The notes beneath the pieces were generated by a model that was given only the letters and a program-made list of their open reading frames with translations, was not told where the DNA came from and searched no databases. Positions 35,838-45,007 of a DNA stretch of 64,000 nucleotides are shown piece by piece. Both the position numbers and the translations under genes were made by a program. The first letter of the stretch is position 1; the number at the start of each line of letters is the position of its first letter. This DNA comes from Cellulomonas timonensis (GTDB taxonomy: Bacteria; Actinomycetota; Actinomycetes; Actinomycetales; Cellulomonadaceae), in assembly GCF_900046455.1 (NCBI RefSeq), contig NZ_FCOT01000009.1, positions 1 to 64,000 on the forward strand, read 5' to 3'.

Positions 35838-37427
35838 ATGGACGACCCCGCCACCCCGCCCGACTCCGGGCTCGGGCTCACCGAGCGGCCACCCGAGGCG
35901 GTGGTGCAGATGACCGGCATCGGGGTGGAGTTCCCGGGCGTCCGGGCGCTGCACGACGTGGACCTCACGCTGTACGCGGGGGAGGTGCACGCGCTGCTCG
36001 GCGAGAACGGCGCCGGCAAGTCCACCTTGATCAAGGCGCTCACCGGGGTGCGCCCACCGGACGCGGGCGAGATCCGCGTCGCCGGGCGGCCGGTCGCGAT
36101 CCACGGCCCGGCGCAGGCGCAGGACCTGGGCATCAGCACCGTCTACCAAGAGGTGAACCTCTGCCCCAACCTGACCGTGGCGGAGAACATCATGCTCGGC
36201 CGCGAGCCGCGCCGGGCCGGCGGGATCGACTGGCGCGGCATGCGCCGCCAGGCCGCGGAGGTGCTGGGCCGCTTGAACGTGGACATCGACCCCGCGTCCC
36301 CGCTGTCGGCGCACTCGATCGCGGTGCAGCAGCTCGTGGCCATCGCCCGCGCCATGCAGGTGGACGCCCGGGTGCTCATCCTCGACGAGCCCACGTCGAG
36401 CCTCGACGCCGACGAGGTCGCCGAGCTGTTCCGCGTCATGCGCGGCCTGCGCGAGGACGGGGTCGCGATCCTTTTCGTGACCCACTTCCTCGAGCAGGTC
36501 GACGAGATCGCCGACCGGATCACCGTGCTGCGCAACGGCGCCCGGGTGGGGGAGCGCCGCACCGGCGAGATGACGCGGATCGAGCTGGTCTCGATGATGA
36601 TCGGCCGCGAGCTCGCGGTGCTCGAGGACATCGCGCAGGACACCGAGGCCCGTGACGAGTCCGCGGCGCCAGCGGGCGCGGACACCGCCCCGACCCCGTT
36701 CCTGCGGGCCATCGGGCTGGGCCGGCGCGGGTCCATCGAGGCCTTCGACCTGGACGTGTACCCCGGCGAGGTGGTGGGGCTGGCGGGCCTGCTGGGATCG
36801 GGCCGCAGCGAGATGGCACGGCTGCTATACGGCGCGGACCACGCCGACACCGGCACGTTGGAGGTCGACGGGGCGCCCGCGCGGCTGCGCAACCCCCGCG
36901 CGGCCATCGCCGAGCGCATCGCGTTCTCCTCCGAGAACCGCAAAGCCGAGGGGCTCGTGGAGGACCTCACGGTGCGGGAGAACATCGTGCTCGGGCTGCA
37001 GGCGGCGCGCGGCTGGGCCCGCCGGGTGCCGCAGCGCACCCAGGACGAGCTGACGTCGCACTACATCGAGGCGCTCGGCATCCGGCCCGCCAACCCCGAG
37101 GCCCTGGTGCGGAACCTCTCCGGCGGGAACCAGCAGAAGGTGCTGCTGGCCCGCTGGCTCGCCACAGCCCCTCGGCTGTTGATCCTCGACGAGCCCCCCC
37201 GCGGCATCGACGTGGGCGCCAAGGCCGAGATCCAGAAGCTCGTGCACGACCTCGCGACGCAGGGCATGTCGGTGGTGTTCATCTCCGCAGAGCTCGACGA
37301 GGTGCTGCGGCTCAGCCACCGCATCGCGGTGCTGCGCGACCGCCGCAAGGTCGCCGAGATCGCCAACGGCCCGGACGTCACCGCGCGTGACGTCCTCGAG
37401 CTCATCGCGAGCGGAGGGCAGGAGTGA
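35838..37427 (+). CDS. ytfR: sugar ABC transporter ATPase with two ATP-binding domains, YtfR-like
   Basis: 529 aa. Domain 1: [31 protein letters not shown]. Domain 2: [41 protein letters not shown]. Its Walker B reads LILDEPPRGIDVG, with Pro replacing the near-invariant Thr of [11 protein letters not shown] 35838 is preferred over an in-frame start at 35724 because it follows GGAAGG and the upstream part is Pro/Arg-rich spacer. Stop overlaps the ytfT start. Confidence 0.93.
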   Translation: MDDPATPPDSGLGLTERPPEAVVQMTGIGVEFPGVRALHDVDLTLYAGEVHALLGENGAGKSTLIKALTGVRPPDAGEIRVAGRPVAIHGPAQAQDLGISTVYQEVNLCPNLTVAENIMLGREPRRAGGIDWRGMRRQAAEVLGRLNVDIDPASPLSAHSIAVQQLVAIARAMQVDARVLILDEPTSSLDADEVAELFRVMRGLREDGVAILFVTHFLEQVDEIADRITVLRNGARVGERRTGEMTRIELVSMMIGRELAVLEDIAQDTEARDESAAPAGADTAPTPFLRAIGLGRRGSIEAFDLDVYPGEVVGLAGLLGSGRSEMARLLYGADHADTGTLEVDGAPARLRNPRAAIAERIAFSSENRKAEGLVEDLTVRENIVLGLQAARGWARRVPQRTQDELTSHYIEALGIRPANPEALVRNLSGGNQQKVLLARWLATAPRLLILDEPPRGIDVGAKAEIQKLVHDLATQGMSVVFISAELDEVLRLSHRIAVLRDRRKVAEIANGPDVTARDVLELIASGGQE

Positions 37428-38464
37428 TGCGCAGCCTCACCCGGTCGAAGGTGTTCTGGCCGCTCGTGGCGCTGGTGGCGCTGCTGGCGGTCAACGTGGT
37501 GGCGCGGCCCGGGTTCCTGGGCGTCCGCATGCAGGATGGGCACCTGTACGGGTCGCTCATCGACATCCTGCGCAACACCTCGCCGATCCTGCTGGTGGCC
37601 ATCGGCATGACGCTGGTCATCGCCACGCGCGGCATCGACCTGTCCGTGGGGGCGCTCGTGGCCATCGCGGGCGCCGTGGCGTGCACGCAGATCGCCGCGT
37701 CGCCCACCCCGGGCTCGGCGTCGACGGTGCTGATCGCCATCGGCACCGCGCTCCTCGTGTGCCTGGTGCTCGGGGCGTGGAACGGGTTCCTGGTGTCGGT
37801 GGTGGGCATCCAGCCGATCATCGCCACGCTGATCCTCATGACCGCGGGGCGCGGCATCGCGATGCTCGTCACCGGCGGGCAGATCACCACGGTGAACAGC
37901 CCGTTGTACAAGTCGATCGGGGCTGGCTTCCTGCTGACGCTGCCGGTCTCGGCGATCATCGCCGGGGTGGTGCTGGCGGCCACGGCGCTGCTGACGCGGC
38001 GCACGGCACTCGGCACGCTGGTCGAGTCTGTGGGCATCAACCCCGAGGCCAGCCGACTCGCCGGGGTGCGCGCCCGCAGCATCATCTGGACGGTTTACGT
38101 CTTCAGCGCCCTGTGCGCGGCGATCGCCGGGATCCTCATCAGCTCGAACGTGACAGCCGCCGACGCGAATAACAACGGCCTGTGGATCGAGCTCGACGCG
38201 ATCCTCGCCGTGGTCATCGGCGGGACCTCGCTCATGGGCGGCAAGTTCTCGCTCACCGGCACCCTGATCGGGGCGTTCATCATCGAGACGCTGCGCATCA
38301 CGGTGATCTCGCTCGGCATCGCCCCGGAGGTCAACCTCGTGTTCAAGGCCGTCGTGGTGATCCTGGTGTGCCTGCTCCAGTCGCCTGTGGTGCAACGGAA
38401 GTTCCGGGCCCGACGCAGAGCCGTCGCGCAGGAGCACGGCGAGGCCGTCGAGGTGGTGGCGTGA
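37427..38464 (+). CDS. ytfT: sugar ABC transporter permease, YtfT-like
   Basis: 345 aa, about nine membrane helices. CUT2 signature GMTLVIATRGIDLSVGALVAIAGA, later GINPEASRLAGVRARSI and ELDAILAVVIGGTSLMGGKFSLTG. ATG 37427 is chosen (GGAGGG eight nt upstream); GTG 37424 is an alternative. One of two dissimilar permeases forming the channel with YjfF; overlaps both neighbours. Confidence 0.93.
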   Translation: MRSLTRSKVFWPLVALVALLAVNVVARPGFLGVRMQDGHLYGSLIDILRNTSPILLVAIGMTLVIATRGIDLSVGALVAIAGAVACTQIAASPTPGSASTVLIAIGTALLVCLVLGAWNGFLVSVVGIQPIIATLILMTAGRGIAMLVTGGQITTVNSPLYKSIGAGFLLTLPVSAIIAGVVLAATALLTRRTALGTLVESVGINPEASRLAGVRARSIIWTVYVFSALCAAIAGILISSNVTAADANNNGLWIELDAILAVVIGGTSLMGGKFSLTGTLIGAFIIETLRITVISLGIAPEVNLVFKAVVVILVCLLQSPVVQRKFRARRRAVAQEHGEAVEVVA

Positions 38465-39507
38465 TGGCCGCCACCGAGGTGCAGGCCGGCGCCACCACCC
38501 GCACGTCGCGCATGCGCGGGACGTCGCCGCTGGCCCGCTACGGGTCGGTGCTCGCGACGCTGGTGACCCTCGTCCTCGTGTTCGTCATCGGCTCCACCCG
38601 GTACACCGGGTTCCTCGACAGCCAGACGATCCTCAACCTGTTCATCGACAACGCGTTCCTCATCGTGCTCGCGGTGGGCATGACGTTCGTGATCCTCACC
38701 GGCGGCATCGACCTGTCCATGGGCGCGGTCATGGCCCTGTCCACGATGGTCACCGCGCGGCTGCTCATCGCCGGGTGGGCGCCAGGGCCGGTGATCGCGG
38801 CGGTGCTGCTGCTGGGCTGCGTGTTCGGGGTCGGCGTGGGGCTGTTCATCCGGGTCTTCGAGGTGCAGCCGTTCATCGCGACGCTGGCCGCCATGTTCCT
38901 GGCCCGCGGGCTGTGCTTCGTGGTGAGCCCCAACTCGCTGTCCATCACCGACCCGTTCTTCGTGTCCCTGTCGCAGAGCCGCATCCGGCTGTGGCCCACC
39001 GGCACGGCGTTCGACGGGCGCACGCTGTACGCGTTCATCTCCCCGAGCGTCATCGTGGCGCTGGTGATCGTGGCCATCGCGGCGTGGGTGCTGCACGCCA
39101 CCCGGTTCGGCCGCACGGTGTACGCCATCGGCGGGAACCAGGGCTCCGCCGAGCTCATGGGGCTGCCCGTGGCGCGCACCCAGGTGCTGGTGTACGTGGT
39201 CAGCGGGGTCTGCTCGGCCATCGGCGGGCTGATCTTCGCGATGTACTCGCTGTCCGGCTACGCCCTCACCGGGGTGGGCGTCGAGCTGGACGCGATCTCG
39301 GCGGTGGTGATCGGCGGGACGCTGCTCACCGGCGGCTCGGGGTTCGTCATCGGCTCGCTGCTGGGCGTGCTGGTGCTCGGCACCATCCAGACCATCATCA
39401 GCTTCGAGGGCACCCTCAGCTCGTGGTGGACCAAGATCGTGATCGGCGCGCTGCTGCTGGTCTTCGTGGTCCTCCAGCGGCTCCTGATCATCCGTCGCCG
39501 CACCTAG
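38464..39507 (+). CDS. yjfF: sugar ABC transporter permease, YjfF-like
   Basis: 347 aa, about nine membrane helices. GMTFVILTGGIDLSMGAVMALS, YAIGGNQGSAELMGLPV and ELDAISAVVIGGTLLTGGSGFVIG. ATG overlaps the ytfT stop by one base. Last transporter gene; a hairpin (39519-39546) and 136 nt separate it from the secreted arabinofuranosidase gene. Confidence 0.93.
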   Translation: MAATEVQAGATTRTSRMRGTSPLARYGSVLATLVTLVLVFVIGSTRYTGFLDSQTILNLFIDNAFLIVLAVGMTFVILTGGIDLSMGAVMALSTMVTARLLIAGWAPGPVIAAVLLLGCVFGVGVGLFIRVFEVQPFIATLAAMFLARGLCFVVSPNSLSITDPFFVSLSQSRIRLWPTGTAFDGRTLYAFISPSVIVALVIVAIAAWVLHATRFGRTVYAIGGNQGSAELMGLPVARTQVLVYVVSGVCSAIGGLIFAMYSLSGYALTGVGVELDAISAVVIGGTLLTGGSGFVIGSLLGVLVLGTIQTIISFEGTLSSWWTKIVIGALLLVFVVLQRLLIIRRRT

Positions 39508-39518
39508 CGCGGACACCC

Positions 39519-39546
39519 GCGCGGGGGAGTGCGACCTCCCCCGCGC
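39519..39546 (+). terminator. hairpin between yjfF and secreted GH51 gene
   Basis: GCGCGGGGGAG pairs perfectly with CTCCCCCGCGC around TGCGAC. No U-tract; it may end or only attenuate the ytfQRT-yjfF transcript before the GH51 gene. Confidence 0.6.
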
Positions 39547-39643
39547 AGGCTCTCCATCGATGTAGCCGCCGACGGAAGGAGGACCTCCCGCACCGGCCCA
39601 TCTCTGGGCTCCAGGAACACCCTCGCCGAGTGGTTGGAGCACG

Positions 39644-42600
39644 ATGATCATGCCAAGAACCGACTCCCGTCCGGTCCGGACAGCGTTGTCCCGATCGGCG
39701 TTCACCCTCACGGCCGCCACTGCGGCCACCGTCCTCGCCCTCACGCTCGGCCTCGACGCCGCGGCGGCCGGCGGTGGCGCGCGCGCCCAGGGCCAGCAGC
39801 CCGGCGCCATGCGCGCCGCCGAGGCCCCGCCCAGCGGCGTCATACCCGCCGGCGCCTGGGTGGACGACTTCTCCGCGACCACGCTCGGGACCGACTGGTC
39901 CGTGCACGACGAGGAGCCCGACGCGCTGTCGCTCACCTCGAACCCCGGCGCGCTGACCCTCACCTCGCTGGCCGGGGACACCTGGCAGACCATCAACACG
40001 GCCCGCAACATCGTGCTGGTGGACGTCCCGGCGGGTGACTTCACCGCGATCACGCAGGTCACGGCCCCGGTGGTGAAGGACTTCCAAGGCGCCGGGCTGA
40101 TCGCCTGGCAGGACCAGGACAACTACGTGCGGGCCGGGCTGTCCCACGTGGGCTTCGCCGCGGGCGGGCCGGTGGTGGTCGAGAACGGCTTCGAGACGGC
40201 GGCCATGTACTCGTCGTCATTCACCGCGCGGCCGGGCTCCACCTCGGAGATCCTGCGGCTCGAGCGCGTGGGGGACACGATCACCACGAGCTACTGGGCT
40301 GACGGCGCCTGGGCGACGGCCGCCACCGTGGAGGCATCGTTCCCGGTGGCGCAGATCGGCCTGTACGCGCTGGCCGCGCAGGACGGCACCCGGCACCAGG
40401 GGGTCTTCGACTGGTTCGCGCTGGTGGCGCCCGAGGGGGAGCCGGTGGTCCCGTCGGGGGAGGTCACGCTCCATGGACCCGGTGACCTGCGGAACCTCGT
40501 GGTCACTGACGGGCACGGGCTGGCCCTCGCGGCGAGCCGCGGGACGACGGTGACGGGGCTGACGGTGACCGGGACGGCCGCCGACGGCGTGGTGCGGCTC
40601 GCCGCCTCGGATGGGGCGTCGGGCGGCACGGGCGCGCCTCGGCCGGTGGTAGTGGCCGACGGCGCGCTGGTGATGGGCGCGGCGGGCGCGACACCCGCCG
40701 ATCTGCGCTTCCTGGACGCCGGAGGTGGGCGCCTCGTCCTCGAGGTCGTCGGGCCCGAGCCCGCCCACGTGGGCGTGGGGCCGGACGGCGCGCTCGTCGT
40801 CGGCGGCCGCGACCAGGCCGTGAAGCTCACGTTCGAGGCGATCCGCGCCGAGCGCGCGGGACTCACTGTGGACGCGACCGGGCCGACCCTCGACATGAGC
40901 GACGACCTGTACGGGGTCTTCTACGAGGACATCAACCGGGCGGCCGACGGTGGCCTGTACGCCGAGCTGGTGCAGAACCGGTCCTTCGAGTACTCCACCG
41001 CCGACAACGCCTCGTACACGCCGCTGACCTCCTGGCAGACGGTGCAACGAGGCGGCGCCGCCGGGACGGTGCGCACGATCGACGACACCGAGCGGCTCAA
41101 TGAGGACAACCGCGTCTACCTGCAGATGGACCTCACGGCGCCGGGCGCGGGCACAGGCGCCGGGGTCGGGGTCCGCAACGCGGGCTACAACTCCGGCGTG
41201 CACGTCGAACAGGGCAAGGCCTACCGGTTCTCCGCATTCGTGCGGCGCACCGCCGACCACGACCGGCCGCTGACCGTCCGGATCGAGGACGTGGCCGGAA
41301 CCCAGGTGCTCGGCGAGGCGCAGGTTGTCGCCGCCTCCGACACCTGGACGAAGGTCACCGCTGAGATCACCGCCACGGCCACCACCGACGCGGGTCGCCT
41401 CGCCGTGCTGGCCGACGGCACGGGGACGGTGCGCCTCGACATGGTGTCGCTGTTCCCCGTCGACACCTTCCGGGGCCGGGAGAACGGCCTGCGCAAGGAC
41501 CTCGCCGAGCTCATCGAGGACATGAATCCGCAGTTCGTGCGATTCCCCGGCGGCTGCGTGACCAACGTCGGCACCTTCGACCCGTATGAGGCGCCGAATT
41601 ACGACCGTCGCCGCACCTACCGCTGGAAGGAGACCATCGGCCCGGTGGAGGAGCGGCCTGCCAACTACAACTTCTGGGGCTACAACCAGTCCTACGGGCT
41701 CGGCTACCTCGAGTACTTCCAGCTCGCCGAGGACCTGGGCGCCGAGCCGCTGCCTGTGGTGTCCGTCGGCGTCAACGGCTGCGGCGGGCCGCCGCCGATC
41801 AGCGACCCCGAGCAGCTCCAGGAGTGGATCGACGACACGCTCGACCTCGTCGAGTTCGCCAACGGCGGCGTCGACACCGCATGGGGCGCGGTGCGCGCGT
41901 CACTGGGCCACCCCGAGCCGTTCGGGCTCGAGTACCTGGGCCTGGGCAACGAGGAGGTGCAACGCGAGTTCCTCGACTACTACCCGCAGTTCGCCGACGC
42001 GCTCAAGGCCGCCTACCCGGACATGAAGATCATCTCCAACTCCGGCCAGACCTCCGCGGGCGCCTGGTTCGAGGAACTGTGGGACTTCGCCCGCGACCAG
42101 GGCGCCGACCTGGTAGACGAGCACTACTACAACTCCCCGGAGTGGTTCCTCGCCAACACCCACCGCTACGACGACTACGACCGCGCCGGGCCGCAGGTGT
42201 TCATCGGCGAGTACGCCTCACGCGGGAACACGTTCCGCAACGCGCTCGCGGAAGCCGCGTTCATGACGGGCATCGAGCGGAACTCCGACGTCATCGACCT
42301 CGCGTCGTACGCGCCGCTGCTCGCCAACGAGGACTATGTGCAGTGGTCGCCCGACGCGATCTGGTTCGACAACGTCCGGGCGTACGGCTCGGCGAACTAT
42401 CACGTGCAGAAGCTGTTCGCCACGAACCAGGGCGACCAGGTGCTGTCCAGCACCCTCACCGGTGCGGGCGGCTCCGGCCCGGCGGAGGTCAGCGGCGGGG
42501 TGGGCCTGTCGACATGGCGCACGCAGGCCGCCTACGACAACCTGCGGGTGACCGACACCGCCACCGGCGACGTCCTCTACTCCGAGGACTTCGCGTCAGA

Positions 42601-43672
42601 CGCGGCCGGGTGGACGCCCACCGGCGGGATCTGGGCCGTCACCGACGGCGAGTACCGGCAGACGAACGTCGCCGTGGAGGACGCGCGCAGCACCGGCCCG
42701 GCGGCGGCCTGGACGGACTACACCCTCGAGCTCGACGCCCGGAAGATCGCCGGGGACGAGGGCTTCCTGGTGATGTTCGGAGTGCAGGACTCCGGGCACT
42801 ACTACTGGTGGAACCTCGGTGGCTGGAACAACACCCGGTCGGCGATCCAGCAGGCCACCGGTGGCGCGGCCGTCGAGGTGGCGGGCAGCACCACCACCAT
42901 CGAGACCGGGCGCACGTACCGCGTGAAGATCGAGGTCGCGGGCACGACGGTGCGGACCTACCTCGACGGGACGCTGGTCACCACCTTCACCGACACCACC
43001 ACCGACGAGGACCTGCACCACGTCGTCACCCGCGACCAGGAGTCCGGGGACACGATCCTCAAGGTGGTGAACTCCTCGCCCGAGACGATCCGCTCGGACG
43101 TGCGCGTCGACGGGGCGCCCGTGGCCTCGACGGCGACGGTCACCGAGATGACGGCGGCCTCGCTCAGCGACCGCAACACCATGGCCGACCCCGATCGGGT
43201 GATCCCGGTGGCGCGGACCGTCGAGGGGGTCGCACAGGCGTTCGCCTACGACTTCCCGGCGCAGTCGATCACCTTCATCCGGCTCCCGCCCGGCACGGTG
43301 GAGCCGCAGCCCGCGGCCTCGACCACGACGGTGCTCGTCCTCCCCGACCGCGTGCGCAGCGGCCAACCGGCACTGGCGACCGTGCACGTGCGCGCCGCAC
43401 GGCCAGCTGGCGGGGGCCAGGCGCCGAAGGCCACCGGCCGGGTGCGAGTCCAGATCGGCGACCGGCTCCTCGGCGAGGTCCCGCTCTGGCTCGGCCTGGC
43501 GATCGTGCCCCTGCCACGCGACCTCCCAGTGGGCTCGCACACCGTCACGGCCGCCTACCTGGGCTCGGCGACAGTGGCCGCGTCGACAGGCTCGGACGCG
43601 CTGACGGTGCTCCCGAAGGGCCGCGCCGACGGGCCGCCGCCGGGTCATGGGGGAGGCCCGCGGCCACGCTGA
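39644..43672 (+). CDS. secreted multidomain GH51 alpha-L-arabinofuranosidase
   Basis: 1342 aa. Signal peptide (about 1-41, VLALTLGLDAAAAGG). A concanavalin-like domain (about 70-265) is followed by a beta-rich segment (about 270-415). The GH51 catalytic domain starts at LYGVFYEDINRAADGG (about 422), with a CBM-like insert (about 440-605). Acid/base Glu770 is in LGLGNEEVQ and nucleophile Glu856 in FIGEYASRG. A second concanavalin-like domain (about 955-1120) interrupts the C-terminal GH51 sandwich, which resumes to IRLPPG. A bacterial Ig-like domain (about 1225-1325) ends it. No LPXTG anchor. It should release arabinose from arabinan or arabinoxylan outside the cell. Start 39644 or 39650; GGAG lies upstream. 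Confidence 0.93.
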   Translation: MIMPRTDSRPVRTALSRSAFTLTAATAATVLALTLGLDAAAAGGGARAQGQQPGAMRAAEAPPSGVIPAGAWVDDFSATTLGTDWSVHDEEPDALSLTSNPGALTLTSLAGDTWQTINTARNIVLVDVPAGDFTAITQVTAPVVKDFQGAGLIAWQDQDNYVRAGLSHVGFAAGGPVVVENGFETAAMYSSSFTARPGSTSEILRLERVGDTITTSYWADGAWATAATVEASFPVAQIGLYALAAQDGTRHQGVFDWFALVAPEGEPVVPSGEVTLHGPGDLRNLVVTDGHGLALAASRGTTVTGLTVTGTAADGVVRLAASDGASGGTGAPRPVVVADGALVMGAAGATPADLRFLDAGGGRLVLEVVGPEPAHVGVGPDGALVVGGRDQAVKLTFEAIRAERAGLTVDATGPTLDMSDDLYGVFYEDINRAADGGLYAELVQNRSFEYSTADNASYTPLTSWQTVQRGGAAGTVRTIDDTERLNEDNRVYLQMDLTAPGAGTGAGVGVRNAGYNSGVHVEQGKAYRFSAFVRRTADHDRPLTVRIEDVAGTQVLGEAQVVAASDTWTKVTAEITATATTDAGRLAVLADGTGTVRLDMVSLFPVDTFRGRENGLRKDLAELIEDMNPQFVRFPGGCVTNVGTFDPYEAPNYDRRRTYRWKETIGPVEERPANYNFWGYNQSYGLGYLEYFQLAEDLGAEPLPVVSVGVNGCGGPPPISDPEQLQEWIDDTLDLVEFANGGVDTAWGAVRASLGHPEPFGLEYLGLGNEEVQREFLDYYPQFADALKAAYPDMKIISNSGQTSAGAWFEELWDFARDQGADLVDEHYYNSPEWFLANTHRYDDYDRAGPQVFIGEYASRGNTFRNALAEAAFMTGIERNSDVIDLASYAPLLANEDYVQWSPDAIWFDNVRAYGSANYHVQKLFATNQGDQVLSSTLTGAGGSGPAEVSGGVGLSTWRTQAAYDNLRVTDTATGDVLYSEDFASDAAGWTPTGGIWAVTDGEYRQTNVAVEDARSTGPAAAWTDYTLELDARKIAGDEGFLVMFGVQDSGHYYWWNLGGWNNTRSAIQQATGGAAVEVAGSTTTIETGRTYRVKIEVAGTTVRTYLDGTLVTTFTDTTTDEDLHHVVTRDQESGDTILKVVNSSPETIRSDVRVDGAPVASTATVTEMTAASLSDRNTMADPDRVIPVARTVEGVAQAFAYDFPAQSITFIRLPPGTVEPQPAASTTTVLVLPDRVRSGQPALATVHVRAARPAGGGQAPKATGRVRVQIGDRLLGEVPLWLGLAIVPLPRDLPVGSHTVTAAYLGSATVAASTGSDALTVLPKGRADGPPPGHGGGPRPR

Positions 43673-43680
43673 GACCGATC

Positions 43681-43719
43681 GTCCCGGGCGTCGACGCCAT
43701 CTGCGTCGGCGCCCGGGAC
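43681..43719 (+). terminator. terminator hairpin after secreted GH51 gene
   Basis: GTCCCGGGCGTCGACGC pairs with GCGTCGGCGCCCGGGAC (16 of 17 plus one wobble), loop CATCT. It begins 9 nt past the stop. Confidence 0.8.
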
Positions 43720-43774
43720 ATCTGGGCCGACCTCCCGCGAGGCTCCTGAGGCGGCGCCTCGCTAAGGTTCGCGT

Positions 43775-44803
43775 GTGACAGTGCCCGCCCGCCGCAAGCC
43801 CCCCGTGATCGCCGACGTCGCTCGGGTGGCGGGGGTGTCCGTGCCGACGGTGTCGCGGGTGCTGACGGGTTCCACACCGGTGTCGGACGCGAAGCGCGCG
43901 CAGGTGATGGCGGCCATCGAGACGCTCGGCTACCGCCCGAACGCGGCGGCCCGGGCGCTGGTGAGCGGGCGCCAGTCGATGATCTCGGTGCTCGCCGGCA
44001 ACACGATGCGATACGGGTACGCGGCGACATTGCAGGGGGTCGAGGAGGCGGCGCGCGCTGCCGGGTACCTCGTGGTGATCACGGTGGTGGAGTCGGATGA
44101 CCCGGTGGTGGTCGACGCGGCGGTGAGCCTGGTGCTGGGGCAGGCCGTGGCTGGCGCCGTGGTGCTGGAGTTCGACGCGGCGGCGTTGGCGGCGTCACGC
44201 GCGCTGCCGTCGTCGGTGCCCGTGGTGACGGTGTCCTCGGCGACGCCGGGGGAGCGCACCCGTCCGCATGCGGAGCTGGACGACCGCTCGGCCGCGGGCG
44301 AGGCGGTGGACTACCTGCTGGGGCTGGGGCACCGCACGGTGCACCATGTGGCGATCCCGTCGACGGGGCCGGAGGTCGGCCGCACGATCGGCTGGCGGGA
44401 GGCGCTCGTGGCGGCGGGCAGGCCGGTGCCGGAGCCCTTGGCCGCCGGGTGGGAGCCGTCATCCGGCTACGACGCGGGAGCGCTCCTGGCGCAGGACCCG
44501 GAGGTCACCGCGGTGCTCGCAGGCAATGACCAGCTCGCGATCGGGCTGATGCGCGCGTTCGCCGACGCGGGGCGCGCGGTGCCGGGTGAGGTGAGCGTGG
44601 TGGGCTTCGACGACGAGCCGTTCGCGGCGATGTGGTCGCCTCCGCTGACCACCGTGGCGCAGGACTTCGTGGGCCTGGGCCGGCGTGCCTTCGGGATGCT
44701 GTCCGATCTGATGCGGACGGGGATGTCGACTGCGCGGTCGACGGCGGTGCCCGAGCTCGTGCTGCGGGGCAGTGCCGCGCCTCCGCCGACGCCCCTCGAC
44801 TGA
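43775..44803 (+). CDS. LacI-family regulator, likely of alpha-galactoside genes
   Basis: 342 aa. HTH VIADVARVAGVSVPTVSRVLTG and hinge GYRPNAAARALVSG; ligand domain ends PLTTVAQDFVGLGRRAF. GTG start at 43775 with AAGG upstream. It directly precedes the GH36/CUT1 operon on the same strand, and two related operator-like sites (44898-44960) lie in between, so it is the probable local repressor. The inducer is inferred, not seen. Confidence 0.9.
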   Translation: MTVPARRKPPVIADVARVAGVSVPTVSRVLTGSTPVSDAKRAQVMAAIETLGYRPNAAARALVSGRQSMISVLAGNTMRYGYAATLQGVEEAARAAGYLVVITVVESDDPVVVDAAVSLVLGQAVAGAVVLEFDAAALAASRALPSSVPVVTVSSATPGERTRPHAELDDRSAAGEAVDYLLGLGHRTVHHVAIPSTGPEVGRTIGWREALVAAGRPVPEPLAAGWEPSSGYDAGALLAQDPEVTAVLAGNDQLAIGLMRAFADAGRAVPGEVSVVGFDDEPFAAMWSPPLTTVAQDFVGLGRRAFGMLSDLMRTGMSTARSTAVPELVLRGSAAPPPTPLD

Positions 44804-44897
44804 CGCGTCTCACATGATGGACGGCCCGCCGAGCGGGCTCGTGACTCCGCGCGCCCGCACATTTCCGCAGGTTGGCCGGTGCCTGTGATCTCTCGTC

Positions 44898-44960
44898 ATG
44901 AAAACGTTATCAGGCTGTGATGGCACGGGCTTGCCAAGGTTTCTGATCAACGCTTTCATG
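44898..44960 (+). promoter_or_regulatory. two LacI-type operator sites upstream of alpha-galactosidase operon
   Basis: Site 1 (44898-44913) contains TGAAAACGTTATCA, a palindrome at 12 of 14 positions centred on CG. Site 2 (44944-44960), read on the minus strand, begins CATGAAAGCGTTGATCA, sharing the half-site CATGAAARCGTT in opposite orientation. They are about 47 bp apart, allowing looping. A TTGCCA element at 44932 lies between them. Confidence 0.6.
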
Positions 44961-45007
44961 AGTGCGTCGCAGGCAGCGACCACTCGACGATGAGGAGCTC
45001 GGCCCTG

